64,000 nt of DNA from Janthinobacterium lividum PAMC 25724 (lineage in GTDB: Bacteria > Pseudomonadota > Gammaproteobacteria > Burkholderiales > Burkholderiaceae_D). Under the pieces are notes generated by a model. It saw only the letters and a program-made list of their open reading frames with translations, had not been told where the DNA came from and searched no databases. Position numbers and translations under genes: made by a program. How positions within the stretch are numbered: the first letter of the stretch is position 1; each line of letters starts with the position of its first letter. Below, in pieces: positions 34,398 through 43,951 of the stretch. The stretch is taken from positions 372,001 to 436,000 of the forward strand of contig AHHB01000037.1 in the NCBI GenBank assembly GCA_000242815.2, given 5' to 3'.

Positions 34398-35627
34398 TCA
34401 GCCGCGGCCGTGACGCTTGCGGTAACCTTCGAGGAAGCGCGCGATGCGTCCCATGGCCTCGGTCAGGTCATCGGAGTTGGGCAGGAAGACGACGCGGAAA
34501 TGGTCGGGCGCGATCCAGTTAAACCCCGTGCCCTGCACGATCAGGACCTTCGCTTCGGCCAGTAATTCATAGGCAAACTGCTGGTCGTCGGCGATCGGAT
34601 AGATCTCCGGGTCCAGGCGCGGGAACATGTACAGCGCGGCCTTGGGCTTGACACAGGTGACGCCCGGAATATCGGTCAGCAGCTTGTGCGCCAGGTCGCG
34701 CTGTTTCAACAGGCGCCCGCCAGGCCCCACCAGGTCTTGTATGCTCTGGTAGCCGCCAAGCGCCGTCTGGATGGCAAACTGCCCCGGCGCGTTGGCGCAT
34801 AGCCGCATCGAGGCCAGCATATTGAGGCCTTCGATGTAGTCTTTTGCGTGGCGTTTTTCACCCGAGACCACCATCCAGCCGGAGCGGTAGCCGCAGGAGC
34901 GGTAATTTTTCGACAAGCCGTTCATGGTGATGAACAATACGTCGTTGGCCAGCGAGGCGATCGACACGTGCTCGGCTTCGTCGTACAACACCTTGTCGTA
35001 GATCTCGTCGGCGAAAATGATCAGCTGGTGCTGGCGCGCCAGTTCGACGATCTGCTGCAGCACCGGCACCGGGTACAGCGCGCCGGTAGGATTGTTCGGG
35101 TTGATGACGACGATGGCTTTCGTTTGCGGCGTGATCTTGCGGCGCATATCCTCGATATCGGGATACCACTCGTTCTGCTCGTCGCAGACATAATGCACGG
35201 GATTGCCGCCCGACAGGCTGACGGCGGCCGTCCACAGCGGATAGTCAGGCGCCGGCACCAGCACCTCGTCGCCACTGTTGAGCAAGGCATTCATCGCCAT
35301 GACGATCAATTCCGAGGCACCGTTGCCCAAGTAAATATCATCGATGGTCACGCCGGCGATATTCTTGCTCTGCGTGTAGTGCATGACGGCCTTGCGCGGC
35401 GCGAACATGCCTTTCGAATCCGTATAGCCGGCCGCGTTGTGCAAATTGAGCATCATGTCGCGCACGATTTCATCGGGCGGGTCGAAGCCGAATACGGCCA
35501 GGTTGCCGATATTGAGCTTGGTGATCTTGTGGCCTTCTTCTTCCATTTGCCTGGATTTTTCCAGGACCGGCCCGCGGATGTCGTAGCAGACGTCCGCCAA
35601 TTTATTCGATTTCTGAATCGGTCGCAA
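34398..35627 (-). CDS. Alanine-type PLP-dependent aminotransferase (AlaA/AlaT-like)
   Basis: The 409-residue fold-type I enzyme has the PLP-Lys in MNGLSKNYRSCGYRSGWMV, the NPNNPTGALYP motif that contacts substrate and cofactor, and the carboxylate-binding Arg near the C-terminus (HFRVVFLP). The DIRGPVLEKSRQMEEEGHKI start is characteristic of the AlaA/AlaT group, which makes alanine from pyruvate and glutamate. Its position immediately before hom is common in beta-proteobacteria. Other transaminase activities cannot be excluded. Confidence 0.92.
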   Translation of the reverse strand: MRPIQKSNKLADVCYDIRGPVLEKSRQMEEEGHKITKLNIGNLAVFGFDPPDEIVRDMMLNLHNAAGYTDSKGMFAPRKAVMHYTQSKNIAGVTIDDIYLGNGASELIVMAMNALLNSGDEVLVPAPDYPLWTAAVSLSGGNPVHYVCDEQNEWYPDIEDMRRKITPQTKAIVVINPNNPTGALYPVPVLQQIVELARQHQLIIFADEIYDKVLYDEAEHVSIASLANDVLFITMNGLSKNYRSCGYRSGWMVVSGEKRHAKDYIEGLNMLASMRLCANAPGQFAIQTALGGYQSIQDLVGPGGRLLKQRDLAHKLLTDIPGVTCVKPKAALYMFPRLDPEIYPIADDQQFAYELLAEAKVLIVQGTGFNWIAPDHFRVVFLPNSDDLTEAMGRIARFLEGYRKRHGRG

Positions 35628-36045
35628 AATAAATCCCTGTCGTGATGCGGCGCGGCCGGCCTACGCTTGCAGCATGAAAGCCGCGCCAGAACTGTGAACC
35701 CCTGAGACTGCAATGCGAAAACAGCCATTCTCGCCGAAAGCAACCCATTTTATCAAATTAAACATGGCAAACTGCAGCATTTCGCGCCGTTTATGCCACG
35801 CTATCAGGCACGCGCATGCTTTTCCTACCGGACGCTCTTCATCTTCCCTTAATCTTTGCCTATTACTATGGCGGGCGGCGGCTACCACTGTTGCGCCAAA
35901 GCATAGCCAACAGATTGCAAATTGGAAAGGATGTTGCTTTTCAGTCGCTCTTTTTTAGCATTTATGGCATGCTTACGCCCTTGGCCGCAGCGCTACCGAA
36001 CCGCGCGCGCACCGATCAACCGACACGAACAGCCCGGACATCGTC
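35628..36045. other. Divergent promoter region without a gene
   Basis: This separates the aminotransferase (leftward) from the Mth938-domain gene (rightward). It is relatively AT-rich around 35720-35960. Short open frames here lack ribosome-binding sites and family resemblance. Confidence 0.5.
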
Positions 36046-36438
36046 ATGAAACTTCATGCCAGCAGCACCCTACAATACCAAACCGTCACAGGCTACGACG
36101 AAAATGGCGTGGAGATCAATGCCCAGCCGTACAACTATAGCCTGATCATCATGCCGGAAATGCCGCCACGGGCGTGGGACGTGGGCAGTTTCGAGCAACT
36201 GAGCGAGGCGCATTTCGCGCAAATCCTGGCCGACGCGCCAGATGTGGTCATCCTCGGCACGGGCGAGCGCCAGCGTTTCGTGCATCCGAAACTGACGGCC
36301 GCGCTGACCATGCGCCGCATTGGCGTCGAGTGCATGGATAGTCAGGCAGCCTGCCGTACCTACAACATCCTGATGGGCGAGGGCCGCAAAGTTACCCTGG
36401 CCCTGATCATGGCTCCCGGCGCAGGCAGCGCTGCATGA
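36046..36438 (+). CDS. Mth938-domain protein (DUF498 family)
   Basis: The 130-residue protein carries the Mth938/NDUFAF3-like fold pattern: an N-terminal segment ending in YNYSLIIMPEMPPRAWDV, a central PDVVILGTGERQRFVHPKLT and a C-terminal IGVECMDSQAACRTYNILM. The biochemical role of bacterial members is unknown; the human relative NDUFAF3 is a complex I assembly factor. The stop overlaps the ArnT start as ATGA, so the two are translationally coupled. Confidence 0.9.
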   Translation: MKLHASSTLQYQTVTGYDENGVEINAQPYNYSLIIMPEMPPRAWDVGSFEQLSEAHFAQILADAPDVVILGTGERQRFVHPKLTAALTMRRIGVECMDSQAACRTYNILMGEGRKVTLALIMAPGAGSAA

Positions 36439-38108
36439 AGATCAACGTCAACGAACTGCATAGCTCGCGGCTGTTGATGTGGTCACTGCTGGGCATTTTC
36501 ATCGTCACCACCCTGTATGCGCTGGGCGTGCGCACTCTGGTGCCGCCCGACGAGGGCCGCTACGCCGAGATGGCACGCGAAATGTTCGTCACGGGCGACT
36601 GGATTACTACGCGCCTGAACGGCATCAAATACTTTGAAAAGCCGCCGCTGCAAACGTGGATGAATGCGCTGACTTTCGCCGCCTTCGGTCTGGGCGAATG
36701 GCAGGCACGCCTGTGGACTGGCCTGTGCGGCATCATCGGCGTGTGCATGACCGCTTGCGCAGGCAAGAAAGTGTTCGGTCCGCGCGTGGGCTTGTATGCC
36801 GGCCTGGTGCTGGCGTCCAGTCTGTTCTGGCTCGCTTCCGGCCAGATCAATTCGCTCGACATGGGCCTGTCGGGCATGATGAGCATAACCTTGGGCAGCC
36901 TGCTGATCGCCCAGCGCGACGATGCCACCGCGCATGAACGGCGCAACTGGATGCTGGTCTGCTGGGCCGGCATGGCGCTGGCCGTGCTGGCCAAGGGCTT
37001 GATCGGCATCGTGCTGCCTGGCGCCGTACTGGTGCTGTACACGCTGTGTGCGCGCGACTGGAGCATCTGGACGCGTTTGCACCTGGTCAAGGGCTTGCTG
37101 GTGTTCTTTGCCATCGCCACGCCCTGGTTCGTGCTGGTCGCCCTGCGCAATCCGGAGCAACCGCATTTCTTTTTCATCCATGAGCATTTCCAGCGTTTCC
37201 TGATGAAGGGACACCAGCGCGAAGGCGCTTGGTACTACTTCCTGGTCTTGCTCATTCCCGGCATCCTGCCGTGGATAGGCGTGTTGCCGCAAAGCCTGGC
37301 CGCCGCCTTCAAGCGCCAGGAAGGGACCTTCCAGCCCCGCTTGATGCTGCTGGCCTGGGCCATCTTCATTTTCTTTTTCTTCAGCTATTCGACCTCGAAG
37401 TTACCTGGCTACATCGTCCCCATTTTCCCGGCGCTGGCATTGCTGGTGGGGCTGTTCCTGGAATCGGCCTCGCGCCGCCAGCGCATGCTGGCCGCCGGCC
37501 TGCTGTGCGTGCTGGGCGCGGCCATCCTGATCGGCGGGCCGATCGGTTTCAATCACGCTAGCGGACGCGATCCGGCCGAACTGGCAGCACTCAAGGGTTA
37601 CCAGGCATGGGTGATGGCGGCCGGCTTCTTCGCCCTGGCCGGCGGCGCGCTGGCCTTGTTGCATGCGCGCCAGCTGCGCCGCGACATGACCGTGCTGACG
37701 ATCGCCGGCGCCGGCTTCCTGGCCACGCACTGCATCTTGGCCGGCTCCGAACTGTATGGCCAGAACCGCGCAGGCACCGCCATACTGCCGCAGATCCAGG
37801 CAGAACTGACGGCCGACACCAAACTCTATTCGGTCGGCATCTATGAACAGTCGCTCACGTATTACCTGCAGCGGCCGGTGATCCTCGTCGATTACTGGGA
37901 TGAATTTACGTTTGGCCTGAAACAGCAGCCTGAACTGTCTATCCCGAGCATCGATGCATTCATCACACAGTGGACCAACGATGCCAACGCCGGCGTGCGC
38001 GACATGGCCATTATCAGCCTGCAGCGTTACAAGGACTTGCAACAACGTGGCGTACCCATGCGTGTCATTGCCGAGGATGCGCGCCGCATGGTGATTGCCA
38101 ACAAATAA
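36435..38108 (+). CDS. arnT: ArnT-like lipid A aminoarabinose transferase (GT39/GT83 family)
   Basis: The 557-residue integral membrane glycosyltransferase has about twelve helices. Its first periplasmic loop carries the catalytic acidic motif (PPDEGRYAEMAREM) and YFEKPPLQTWMNAL, both typical of ArnT/PMT-type enzymes. It transfers L-Ara4N from undecaprenyl phosphate to lipid A at the periplasmic face, lowering negative charge and polymyxin binding. A soluble periplasmic C-terminal domain follows residue 430. The downstream arnBCAD genes strengthen the assignment. Confidence 0.92.
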   Translation: MKINVNELHSSRLLMWSLLGIFIVTTLYALGVRTLVPPDEGRYAEMAREMFVTGDWITTRLNGIKYFEKPPLQTWMNALTFAAFGLGEWQARLWTGLCGIIGVCMTACAGKKVFGPRVGLYAGLVLASSLFWLASGQINSLDMGLSGMMSITLGSLLIAQRDDATAHERRNWMLVCWAGMALAVLAKGLIGIVLPGAVLVLYTLCARDWSIWTRLHLVKGLLVFFAIATPWFVLVALRNPEQPHFFFIHEHFQRFLMKGHQREGAWYYFLVLLIPGILPWIGVLPQSLAAAFKRQEGTFQPRLMLLAWAIFIFFFFSYSTSKLPGYIVPIFPALALLVGLFLESASRRQRMLAAGLLCVLGAAILIGGPIGFNHASGRDPAELAALKGYQAWVMAAGFFALAGGALALLHARQLRRDMTVLTIAGAGFLATHCILAGSELYGQNRAGTAILPQIQAELTADTKLYSVGIYEQSLTYYLQRPVILVDYWDEFTFGLKQQPELSIPSIDAFITQWTNDANAGVRDMAIISLQRYKDLQQRGVPMRVIAEDARRMVIANK

Positions 38109-38309
38109 AGTTTACAGGCGCGCGAGGCAGCACGGCGCGCGCCCTCACCACTGCAGCAGCAGTCGCAATAGCGGATTTTTTCACCGCTGCAGCGGCTGCG
38201 CCGCCATACTGACGATATAAAATAAGCTTGCCTGCCAGCGAACCTTGACCGCATTGACGGCCTCGGCGACACCGCCCCTGACAATATATAGACCCAAGAA
38301 CCGCGCCCC

Positions 38310-39446
38310 ATGACCTCTACCCTGCCCTTTTTGCCCTTTTCCAAACCCACCATCGATGAAGCAACCATCGCCGCCGTCGGCGAAGTGCTGCGCTCGGGCT
38401 GGATCACCAGCGGCCCGAAGGTGCAAGCCTTCGAAGCCCAACTGTCAGAGTATTTTGGCGGGCGCCCGGTGCGCACCTTCAATTCTGGCACTTGCACCAT
38501 GGAAATCGCACTGCGCATCGCCGGTGTCGGCCCTGGTGACGAAGTCATCACCACGCCCGTGTCGTGGGTAGCGACCGCCAACGTCATCATCGAAGTCGGC
38601 GCCACGCCCGTATTTGCCGACATTGACCCGGTCACGCGCAATATCGATCTCGACAAACTTGAAGCGGCCATCACGCCACGCACGAAAGCCATCATTCCCG
38701 TCTACCTGTCGGGTCTGCCCGTCGATATGGACCGCCTGTACGCAATTGCTGAAAAGTATAATTTACGCGTCGTGGAAGACGCGGCGCAAGCGTTCGGCTC
38801 CACCTGGAAGGGCAAGCGCATCGGTGCGTTTGGCGACTTTGTCTCGTTCAGCTTCCAGGCCAACAAGAATATCACCACGGGCGAAGGCGGCTGTCTCGTC
38901 CTCAACAACCTGGAAGAAGCCAAGCTGGCCGAGAAATACCGGCTGCAAGGCGTCACCCGCAGCGGCGTCGACGGCATCGATGTCGATGTGTTGGGCGGCA
39001 AATACAATATGAGCGACATCATGGCTGCCATCGGCCTGGGCCAGTTCGCCAACATCGAGGCCATCACGGCCCACCGCCGCGCGCTGGCACGCCATTATTT
39101 CGCGCAATTGGGCAGCGATTTCGAAGCGGCAAGCGGCGCGCAGCTGCCCGTGCAAGACTTTGAAAACAGCAACTGGCATTTGTTCCAGATCATCCTGCCC
39201 GACAACGGCCCCGGCACGCGCGCCGCGTTCATGCAGCAAATGGCGCAGCAAAACGTGGGAACGGGCTATCATTACGCACCAATACACTTGTTTTCCCTGT
39301 ACCGCGAACGCGGCTTTACCGAAGGCATGTTCCCCGTCTCGGAAAAGATCGGCCGCCTGACCGTGACCTTGCCGATGTTCTACGCCATGACCACAGAAGA
39401 CGTGGAGCGGGCTGTCGCCAGCGTCAAATCCATCCTCATCAAATGA
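38310..39446 (+). CDS. arnB: UDP-Ara4N aminotransferase ArnB
   Basis: The 378-residue PLP enzyme of the DegT/DnrJ/EryC1 sugar aminotransferase family has the motifs EVLRSGWITSGPKVQAFE, SCTCTMEIALR-like NSGTCTMEIALRIAG and the PLP-Lys in SFQANKNITTGEGG. It aminates UDP-4-keto-pentose using glutamate to make UDP-L-Ara4N. It starts 201 bases after arnT, so it may have its own promoter, and overlaps arnC by ATGA. Confidence 0.94.
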   Translation: MTSTLPFLPFSKPTIDEATIAAVGEVLRSGWITSGPKVQAFEAQLSEYFGGRPVRTFNSGTCTMEIALRIAGVGPGDEVITTPVSWVATANVIIEVGATPVFADIDPVTRNIDLDKLEAAITPRTKAIIPVYLSGLPVDMDRLYAIAEKYNLRVVEDAAQAFGSTWKGKRIGAFGDFVSFSFQANKNITTGEGGCLVLNNLEEAKLAEKYRLQGVTRSGVDGIDVDVLGGKYNMSDIMAAIGLGQFANIEAITAHRRALARHYFAQLGSDFEAASGAQLPVQDFENSNWHLFQIILPDNGPGTRAAFMQQMAQQNVGTGYHYAPIHLFSLYRERGFTEGMFPVSEKIGRLTVTLPMFYAMTTEDVERAVASVKSILIK

Positions 39447-40453
39447 GCAGCGCATCGATGAAACCTGAACTATCCATTATCATTCCAATCTACAACGAGC
39501 AAGATGGCTTGGCCAGCTTGTTCGCCCGTCTGTATCCGGCCCTCGATGCCTTGCAAACGAGCTACGAGATCATCTTCGTCAATGATGGCAGCAGCGACAA
39601 TTCGGTGGCCATTCTGGCGGAACAGTTCCGCCAGCGCCCAGACGTCACGCGCGTGATCTTGTTCAACGGAAATTACGGCCAGCACATGGCAATCCTGGCC
39701 GGCTTTGAAGCCTCGCGCGGGCAGATCATGATCACGCTCGACGCCGACTTGCAGAACCCGCCGGAAGAAATCGGCAACCTGGTGGCGAAGATGCGCGAAG
39801 GCTACGATTATGTGGGCTCGATCCGGCGCAAGCGGCAAGATTCTGCCTGGCGCACGCTGGCGTCGAAGATGATGAACCGCCTGCGCGAAAAGATCACGAA
39901 TATCAAGATCACCGACCAGGGCAATATGCTGCGCGCGTATGGTCGCAATGTCATCGACTTGGTCAACCAGTGCGCCGAAGTCAACACCTTCGTGCCGGCC
40001 CTGGCCTACACGTTTGCCCGCAAGCCCACGGAAATTACCGTCGAACATGAAGAACGGGCTGCCGGCGAATCGAAATACTCGCTGTACAGCCTGATCCGCC
40101 TCAATTTCGACCTGGTGACGGGCTTTTCGCTGATTCCCCTGCAAATCTTTTCCATGCTGGGCATGGCGATGTCGCTGGGCTCGGCATTGCTGGTGGTATT
40201 CCTGCTGGTGCGCCGCTTCCTGCTGGGCGCGGAGGCCGAAGGCGTATTTACCCTGTTTGCCATCGCCTTCTTCTTCATGGGCGTGATCCTGTTCGGCATC
40301 GGCCTGGTGGGCGAATACGTGGGACGCATCTTCCAGCAAGTGCGTGCCCGTCCCCGCTATGTGGTGCAAACCATCTTGCAAGACGGCATGGCCCAGGCGG
40401 AAGCGGAGGCGCCAGCATATGTGCGCCTGGACAAGCGCCAGGTGAGCCGCTGA
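39443..40453 (+). CDS. arnC: Undecaprenyl-phosphate Ara4FN transferase ArnC
   Basis: The 336-residue enzyme has a GT2 catalytic domain (SIIIPIYNEQDGLASLF, the metal-binding LDADLQNPPEE) and two C-terminal membrane helices (about 230-300). It transfers formylated Ara4N from UDP to undecaprenyl phosphate on the cytoplasmic face of the inner membrane. The start overlaps the arnB stop; a second ATG five codons in is also possible. It belongs to a tightly packed arnBCAD operon. Confidence 0.94.
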   Translation: MSSASMKPELSIIIPIYNEQDGLASLFARLYPALDALQTSYEIIFVNDGSSDNSVAILAEQFRQRPDVTRVILFNGNYGQHMAILAGFEASRGQIMITLDADLQNPPEEIGNLVAKMREGYDYVGSIRRKRQDSAWRTLASKMMNRLREKITNIKITDQGNMLRAYGRNVIDLVNQCAEVNTFVPALAYTFARKPTEITVEHEERAAGESKYSLYSLIRLNFDLVTGFSLIPLQIFSMLGMAMSLGSALLVVFLLVRRFLLGAEAEGVFTLFAIAFFFMGVILFGIGLVGEYVGRIFQQVRARPRYVVQTILQDGMAQAEAEAPAYVRLDKRQVSR

Positions 40454-41370
40454 TGGGCGCGCCACGCGCCGTCGTCTTCGGCTACCACAATGTCGGTGTG
40501 CGCTGCATCAAGGTGCTGCTGGCCGGTGGCGTCGATATCGCCCTGGTCGTCACGCATGAAGACAGTGCCACGGAAAACCTGTGGTTCGAATCCGTCGCCA
40601 GCCTGTGCCTGGCCGAAGGCATAGCCTGCATCACGCCTCTGGACGCGCGCGCGCCGGAACTATTGGAGCAGGTGCAAGCGGCCAAGCCGGACATGCTGTT
40701 CAGCTTTTATTATCGCCACATGTTGCCCGCTAGCATATTGGAAGTGGCTCCCGCCTACAATATGCACGGCTCGCTGCTGCCGCAGTTCCGCGGTCGCGCG
40801 CCCGTCAACTGGGCCGTGCTGCATGGCGCCACGGAAACGGGTGCCAGCCTGCATGAAATGACCGTCAAGCCCGACGCCGGCGCCATCGTGGCACAAACGG
40901 CCGTGCCCATCCTGCCCGACGATACGGCCTATGAAGTCTTCGGCAAGGTCACCGTGGCGGCAGAACAAACGCTGTGGGGCGTGCTGCCGGCCCTGCTGAA
41001 CGGTACGGCACCGCGCCTATTGAACGATCTGCGCCAAGGCGGCTATTTTGGCGGACGCAAGCCGGAAGACGGCCGCGTCGACTGGACGTTACCCGCGCAG
41101 CAAGTATACAACCTGCACCGCGCCGTCGCCCCTCCTTATCCGGGTGCCTTCACCGAAGTTGACAATGTCATTTACACCATCGAAAAAGCGCGTTTGAGCA
41201 AGCGTTGCGCAGGAAGTTTGCCACTCGGCTTGGCGGTAGTGGATAATTGCATCTTTGGCGTCTGCGGAGACGGTCGCCTGTTGGCCATTTCCGCGCTGAG
41301 GGCTGCCGGGGAGCCAATTTCGGCTCATCAATTGCAGGCCAGGCTGACCGCCCGCGCCAGCACACACTGA
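40453..41370 (+). CDS. arnA: UDP-Ara4N formyltransferase (ArnA N-terminal module as a separate protein)
   Basis: The 305-residue protein matches the formyltransferase half of E. coli ArnA. It has the folate-binding/catalytic stretch YNMHGSLLPQFRGRAPVNW and a C-terminal Fmt-type barrel (about 200-300). It formylates the 4-amino group of UDP-L-Ara4N using 10-formyl-tetrahydrofolate, pulling the pathway forward. The start shares one base with the arnC stop. The dehydrogenase half is encoded by the next gene, so ArnA is split here. Confidence 0.9.
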   Translation: MGAPRAVVFGYHNVGVRCIKVLLAGGVDIALVVTHEDSATENLWFESVASLCLAEGIACITPLDARAPELLEQVQAAKPDMLFSFYYRHMLPASILEVAPAYNMHGSLLPQFRGRAPVNWAVLHGATETGASLHEMTVKPDAGAIVAQTAVPILPDDTAYEVFGKVTVAAEQTLWGVLPALLNGTAPRLLNDLRQGGYFGGRKPEDGRVDWTLPAQQVYNLHRAVAPPYPGAFTEVDNVIYTIEKARLSKRCAGSLPLGLAVVDNCIFGVCGDGRLLAISALRAAGEPISAHQLQARLTARASTH

Positions 41371-41391
41371 TATCACTCAAGAGAATCTCAC

Positions 41392-42444
41392 ATGAAAAAA
41401 GTCCTCATTTTAGGCGTCAACGGCTTCATCGGCCACCATCTGTCCAAGCGCATCCTGGAAACCACAGACTGGCATGTCTACGGCATGGACATGAACACGG
41501 ACCGCATCACGGAATTGCTGGAAGATGACAACTACAAGTCGCGCATGCACTTCTTTGAAGGCGACATCACGATCAACAAGGAATGGGTCGAGTACCACGT
41601 CAAAAAATGCGATGTGATCCTGCCGCTGGTGGCCATCGCCACGCCGTCGACCTATGTCAAGCAACCGCTGCGCGTGTTCGAACTGGACTTTGAAGCCAAC
41701 CTGCCTATCGTGCGCTCGGCTGCCAAGTACGGCAAGCACCTGGTTTTCCCGTCGACCTCGGAAGTGTATGGCATGTGCCATGACGAGGAATTCGATCCGG
41801 AAAACTCGGAACTGATCTGCGGCCCGATCAACAAGCCACGCTGGATCTATTCGAACGCCAAGCAGTTGATGGACCGCGTAATCTGGGGCTACGGCATGGA
41901 AGGCTTGAACTTCACGCTGTTCCGCCCATTCAACTGGATCGGTGCCGGCCTGGACTCGATCCACACGCCGAAAGAAGGTTCCTCACGCGTGGTGACGCAA
42001 TTCTTCGGCCATATCGTACGCGGCGAGAACATCTCGCTGGTCGATGGCGGCGCGCAAAAACGCGCCTTCACCTATATCGATGACGGTATCGATGCGCTGA
42101 TCCGTATCATCGCCAACAAGAATGGCATCGCTAGCGGCAAGATCTACAACATTGGCAATCCAGTTAACAATTACTCGATCCGCGACCTGGCCGGCATGAT
42201 GCTGAACCTGGCCGCCGAGTACCCGGAATACGCCGAAGGCGCGAAACACGTGAAAATCGTGGAAACGACCTCGGGCGCCTACTACGGTGCCGGCTACCAG
42301 GACGTGCAAAACCGCGTGCCGAAAATCACGAATACCTGTGAGGAACTGGGCTGGGCGCCAAGCACCACCATGGCCGATTCCCTGCGCAATATTTTCGACG
42401 CCTACCGCAGCCAGGTAGCCCAAGCCAAAGCATTGATGGATTAA
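41392..42444 (+). CDS. arnA: UDP-glucuronate decarboxylating dehydrogenase (ArnA C-terminal module as a separate protein)
   Basis: The 350-residue extended short-chain dehydrogenase has the NAD motif GVNGFIGHHLSKRIL, the catalytic PSTSEVYGMC stretch and the YSNAKQLMD (YxxxK) motif, as in the C-terminal half of E. coli ArnA. It oxidatively decarboxylates UDP-glucuronate to UDP-4-keto-pentose, the first committed step of Ara4N synthesis. It begins 21 bases after the formyltransferase gene and shares one base with arnD. In other contexts such proteins are named ArnA_DH. Confidence 0.92.
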   Translation: MKKVLILGVNGFIGHHLSKRILETTDWHVYGMDMNTDRITELLEDDNYKSRMHFFEGDITINKEWVEYHVKKCDVILPLVAIATPSTYVKQPLRVFELDFEANLPIVRSAAKYGKHLVFPSTSEVYGMCHDEEFDPENSELICGPINKPRWIYSNAKQLMDRVIWGYGMEGLNFTLFRPFNWIGAGLDSIHTPKEGSSRVVTQFFGHIVRGENISLVDGGAQKRAFTYIDDGIDALIRIIANKNGIASGKIYNIGNPVNNYSIRDLAGMMLNLAAEYPEYAEGAKHVKIVETTSGAYYGAGYQDVQNRVPKITNTCEELGWAPSTTMADSLRNIFDAYRSQVAQAKALMD

Positions 42445-43403
42445 TGTTGAGCAAGCCGTTCCTGACCCTCAAAATCGACGTCGATACCTATCGCGGCACC
42501 CGTGAAGGCATGGGCAATCTGGTGCGCATGCTGACCGCGCACCAGGCCAAGGCTACCTTTCTGTTTTCGCTGGGCCCCGACCATACGGGCTGGGCCCTGC
42601 GGCGGGCCTTGAAACCCGGCTTTTTCAGCAAGGTGTCGCGCACTTCGGTGGTCGAGCACTATGGCTTGAAAACATTGATGTATGGCACCTTGCTGCCGGG
42701 ACCCGATATCGGCAAGCAATGCGCTGCGCAATTGCGCGCCGTGCGCGATGCCGGCTTCGAGTGCGGCATCCACACCTGGGATCACACCCTGTGGCAAGAC
42801 AACGTGGCCAAGCGCAACACCGCCTGGACCGTCAACATGATGCGCAAGGCTGCCAACCGCTACGAACAGGTATTTGGAACAAAGGCGCACACACACGGCG
42901 CGGCCGGCTGGCAAATGAATGTCAGCGCCTTTGTCGAACACGACACGGCCGGCTACCGCTTTGCCTCCGATGGCCGCGCCATGCTCGACGCGCGCGGCGC
43001 CATGCTGCATCCGGGCAATGGTCCACACCGCGTGCGCAATGGCAACACCATCTTGCAATGCGTGCAATTGCCCACCACCTTGCCCACCCTGGACGAGTTG
43101 CTCGGCTGCGAAATCGACGGCAAGCTGATCACGACCGGCAATGTTGCCGCGCATATATTGTCGCTGACGCAGGAAAATCCCCGCGACCACGTATATACCT
43201 TGCATGCGGAACTTGAAGGACAGAAACTCGCCCCCATTTTCGAACAACTGCTGGCTGGCTGGAAAGCTCAGGGCTACCAGTTTGCGGCGATGGGCGATTA
43301 TTATGAAAAGATACGCCATACCGACTTGCCCGTTTGCCCCGTCACCTGGGATCAGTTACCTGGGCGTTCGGGACGCCTGATTGTGCAGGGCAAAGCGGCC
43401 TGA
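42444..43403 (+). CDS. arnD: Undecaprenyl-phosphate Ara4FN deformylase ArnD
   Basis: The 319-residue NodB-type polysaccharide deacetylase domain has the metal-binding KIDVDTYRGTREGM near the N-terminus, the HTWDHTLWQD motif and the AAGWQMN segment. It removes the formyl group from the lipid-linked sugar before transfer to lipid A. The ATG overlaps the preceding stop. It is the last arn gene; no ArnE/ArnF flippase subunits are seen in the window. Confidence 0.93.
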   Translation: MLSKPFLTLKIDVDTYRGTREGMGNLVRMLTAHQAKATFLFSLGPDHTGWALRRALKPGFFSKVSRTSVVEHYGLKTLMYGTLLPGPDIGKQCAAQLRAVRDAGFECGIHTWDHTLWQDNVAKRNTAWTVNMMRKAANRYEQVFGTKAHTHGAAGWQMNVSAFVEHDTAGYRFASDGRAMLDARGAMLHPGNGPHRVRNGNTILQCVQLPTTLPTLDELLGCEIDGKLITTGNVAAHILSLTQENPRDHVYTLHAELEGQKLAPIFEQLLAGWKAQGYQFAAMGDYYEKIRHTDLPVCPVTWDQLPGRSGRLIVQGKAA

Positions 43404-43480
43404 ATGCTGTATTGTTGCACCTGGATGCGTTGCCAGATTAAAAAAAACAGCGCTGATGATCACCGTTCAGGAGAGAACCT

Positions 43481-43951
43481 GTGGCTGATAGCCTATCCCT
43501 CGTTAGCATGCCCGACTTTAACGCCACCATGACCAGCGGCAAGACCTTTCAGTTGCTGGGCCGCCCAGCCAAGGCCACGGTGCTGTTTTTCTATCCGAAG
43601 GACAACACCCCCGGCTGCACGACTGAAAACATCGCCTTCCGTGACGCCTATCCGCAATTTGTCGCCGCCGGCGCGGAAATCTATGGCATCAGCCGCGATT
43701 CACTGCGCTCGCACGAAAGCTTCAAAGCCAAGCTGGAACTGCCGTTCGAACTCATTTCCGACCCGGACGAAGCCGTTTGCCTACTGTTTAACGTCATGAA
43801 GATGAAACAGATGTACGGCAAGACCGTGCGTGGCGTCGAGCGCAGTACGTTTGTGATTGACGCCCAGGGCCGATTGGTGAAAGAATGGAGAGGCGTGAAG
43901 GTCGCAACTCACGTGGAAGAAGTGCTGGAATTCGTAGCGCATCTGAGTTGA
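43481..43951 (+). CDS. bcp: Bcp/PrxQ-type peroxiredoxin (thiol peroxidase)
   Basis: The 156-residue protein starts at GTG behind AGGAGAG. It has the peroxidatic Cys46 in NTPGCTTENIAF and the YGISRDSLRSHESF segment. The position five residues after the catalytic Cys, where E. coli Bcp has its resolving Cys, is Ile here. The only other Cys is at 100 (DEAVCLLF), so the enzyme works as a 1-Cys type or uses that distant residue. It reduces hydrogen peroxide and organic peroxides in the cytoplasm with thioredoxin. Confidence 0.93.
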   Translation: MADSLSLVSMPDFNATMTSGKTFQLLGRPAKATVLFFYPKDNTPGCTTENIAFRDAYPQFVAAGAEIYGISRDSLRSHESFKAKLELPFELISDPDEAVCLLFNVMKMKQMYGKTVRGVERSTFVIDAQGRLVKEWRGVKVATHVEEVLEFVAHLS

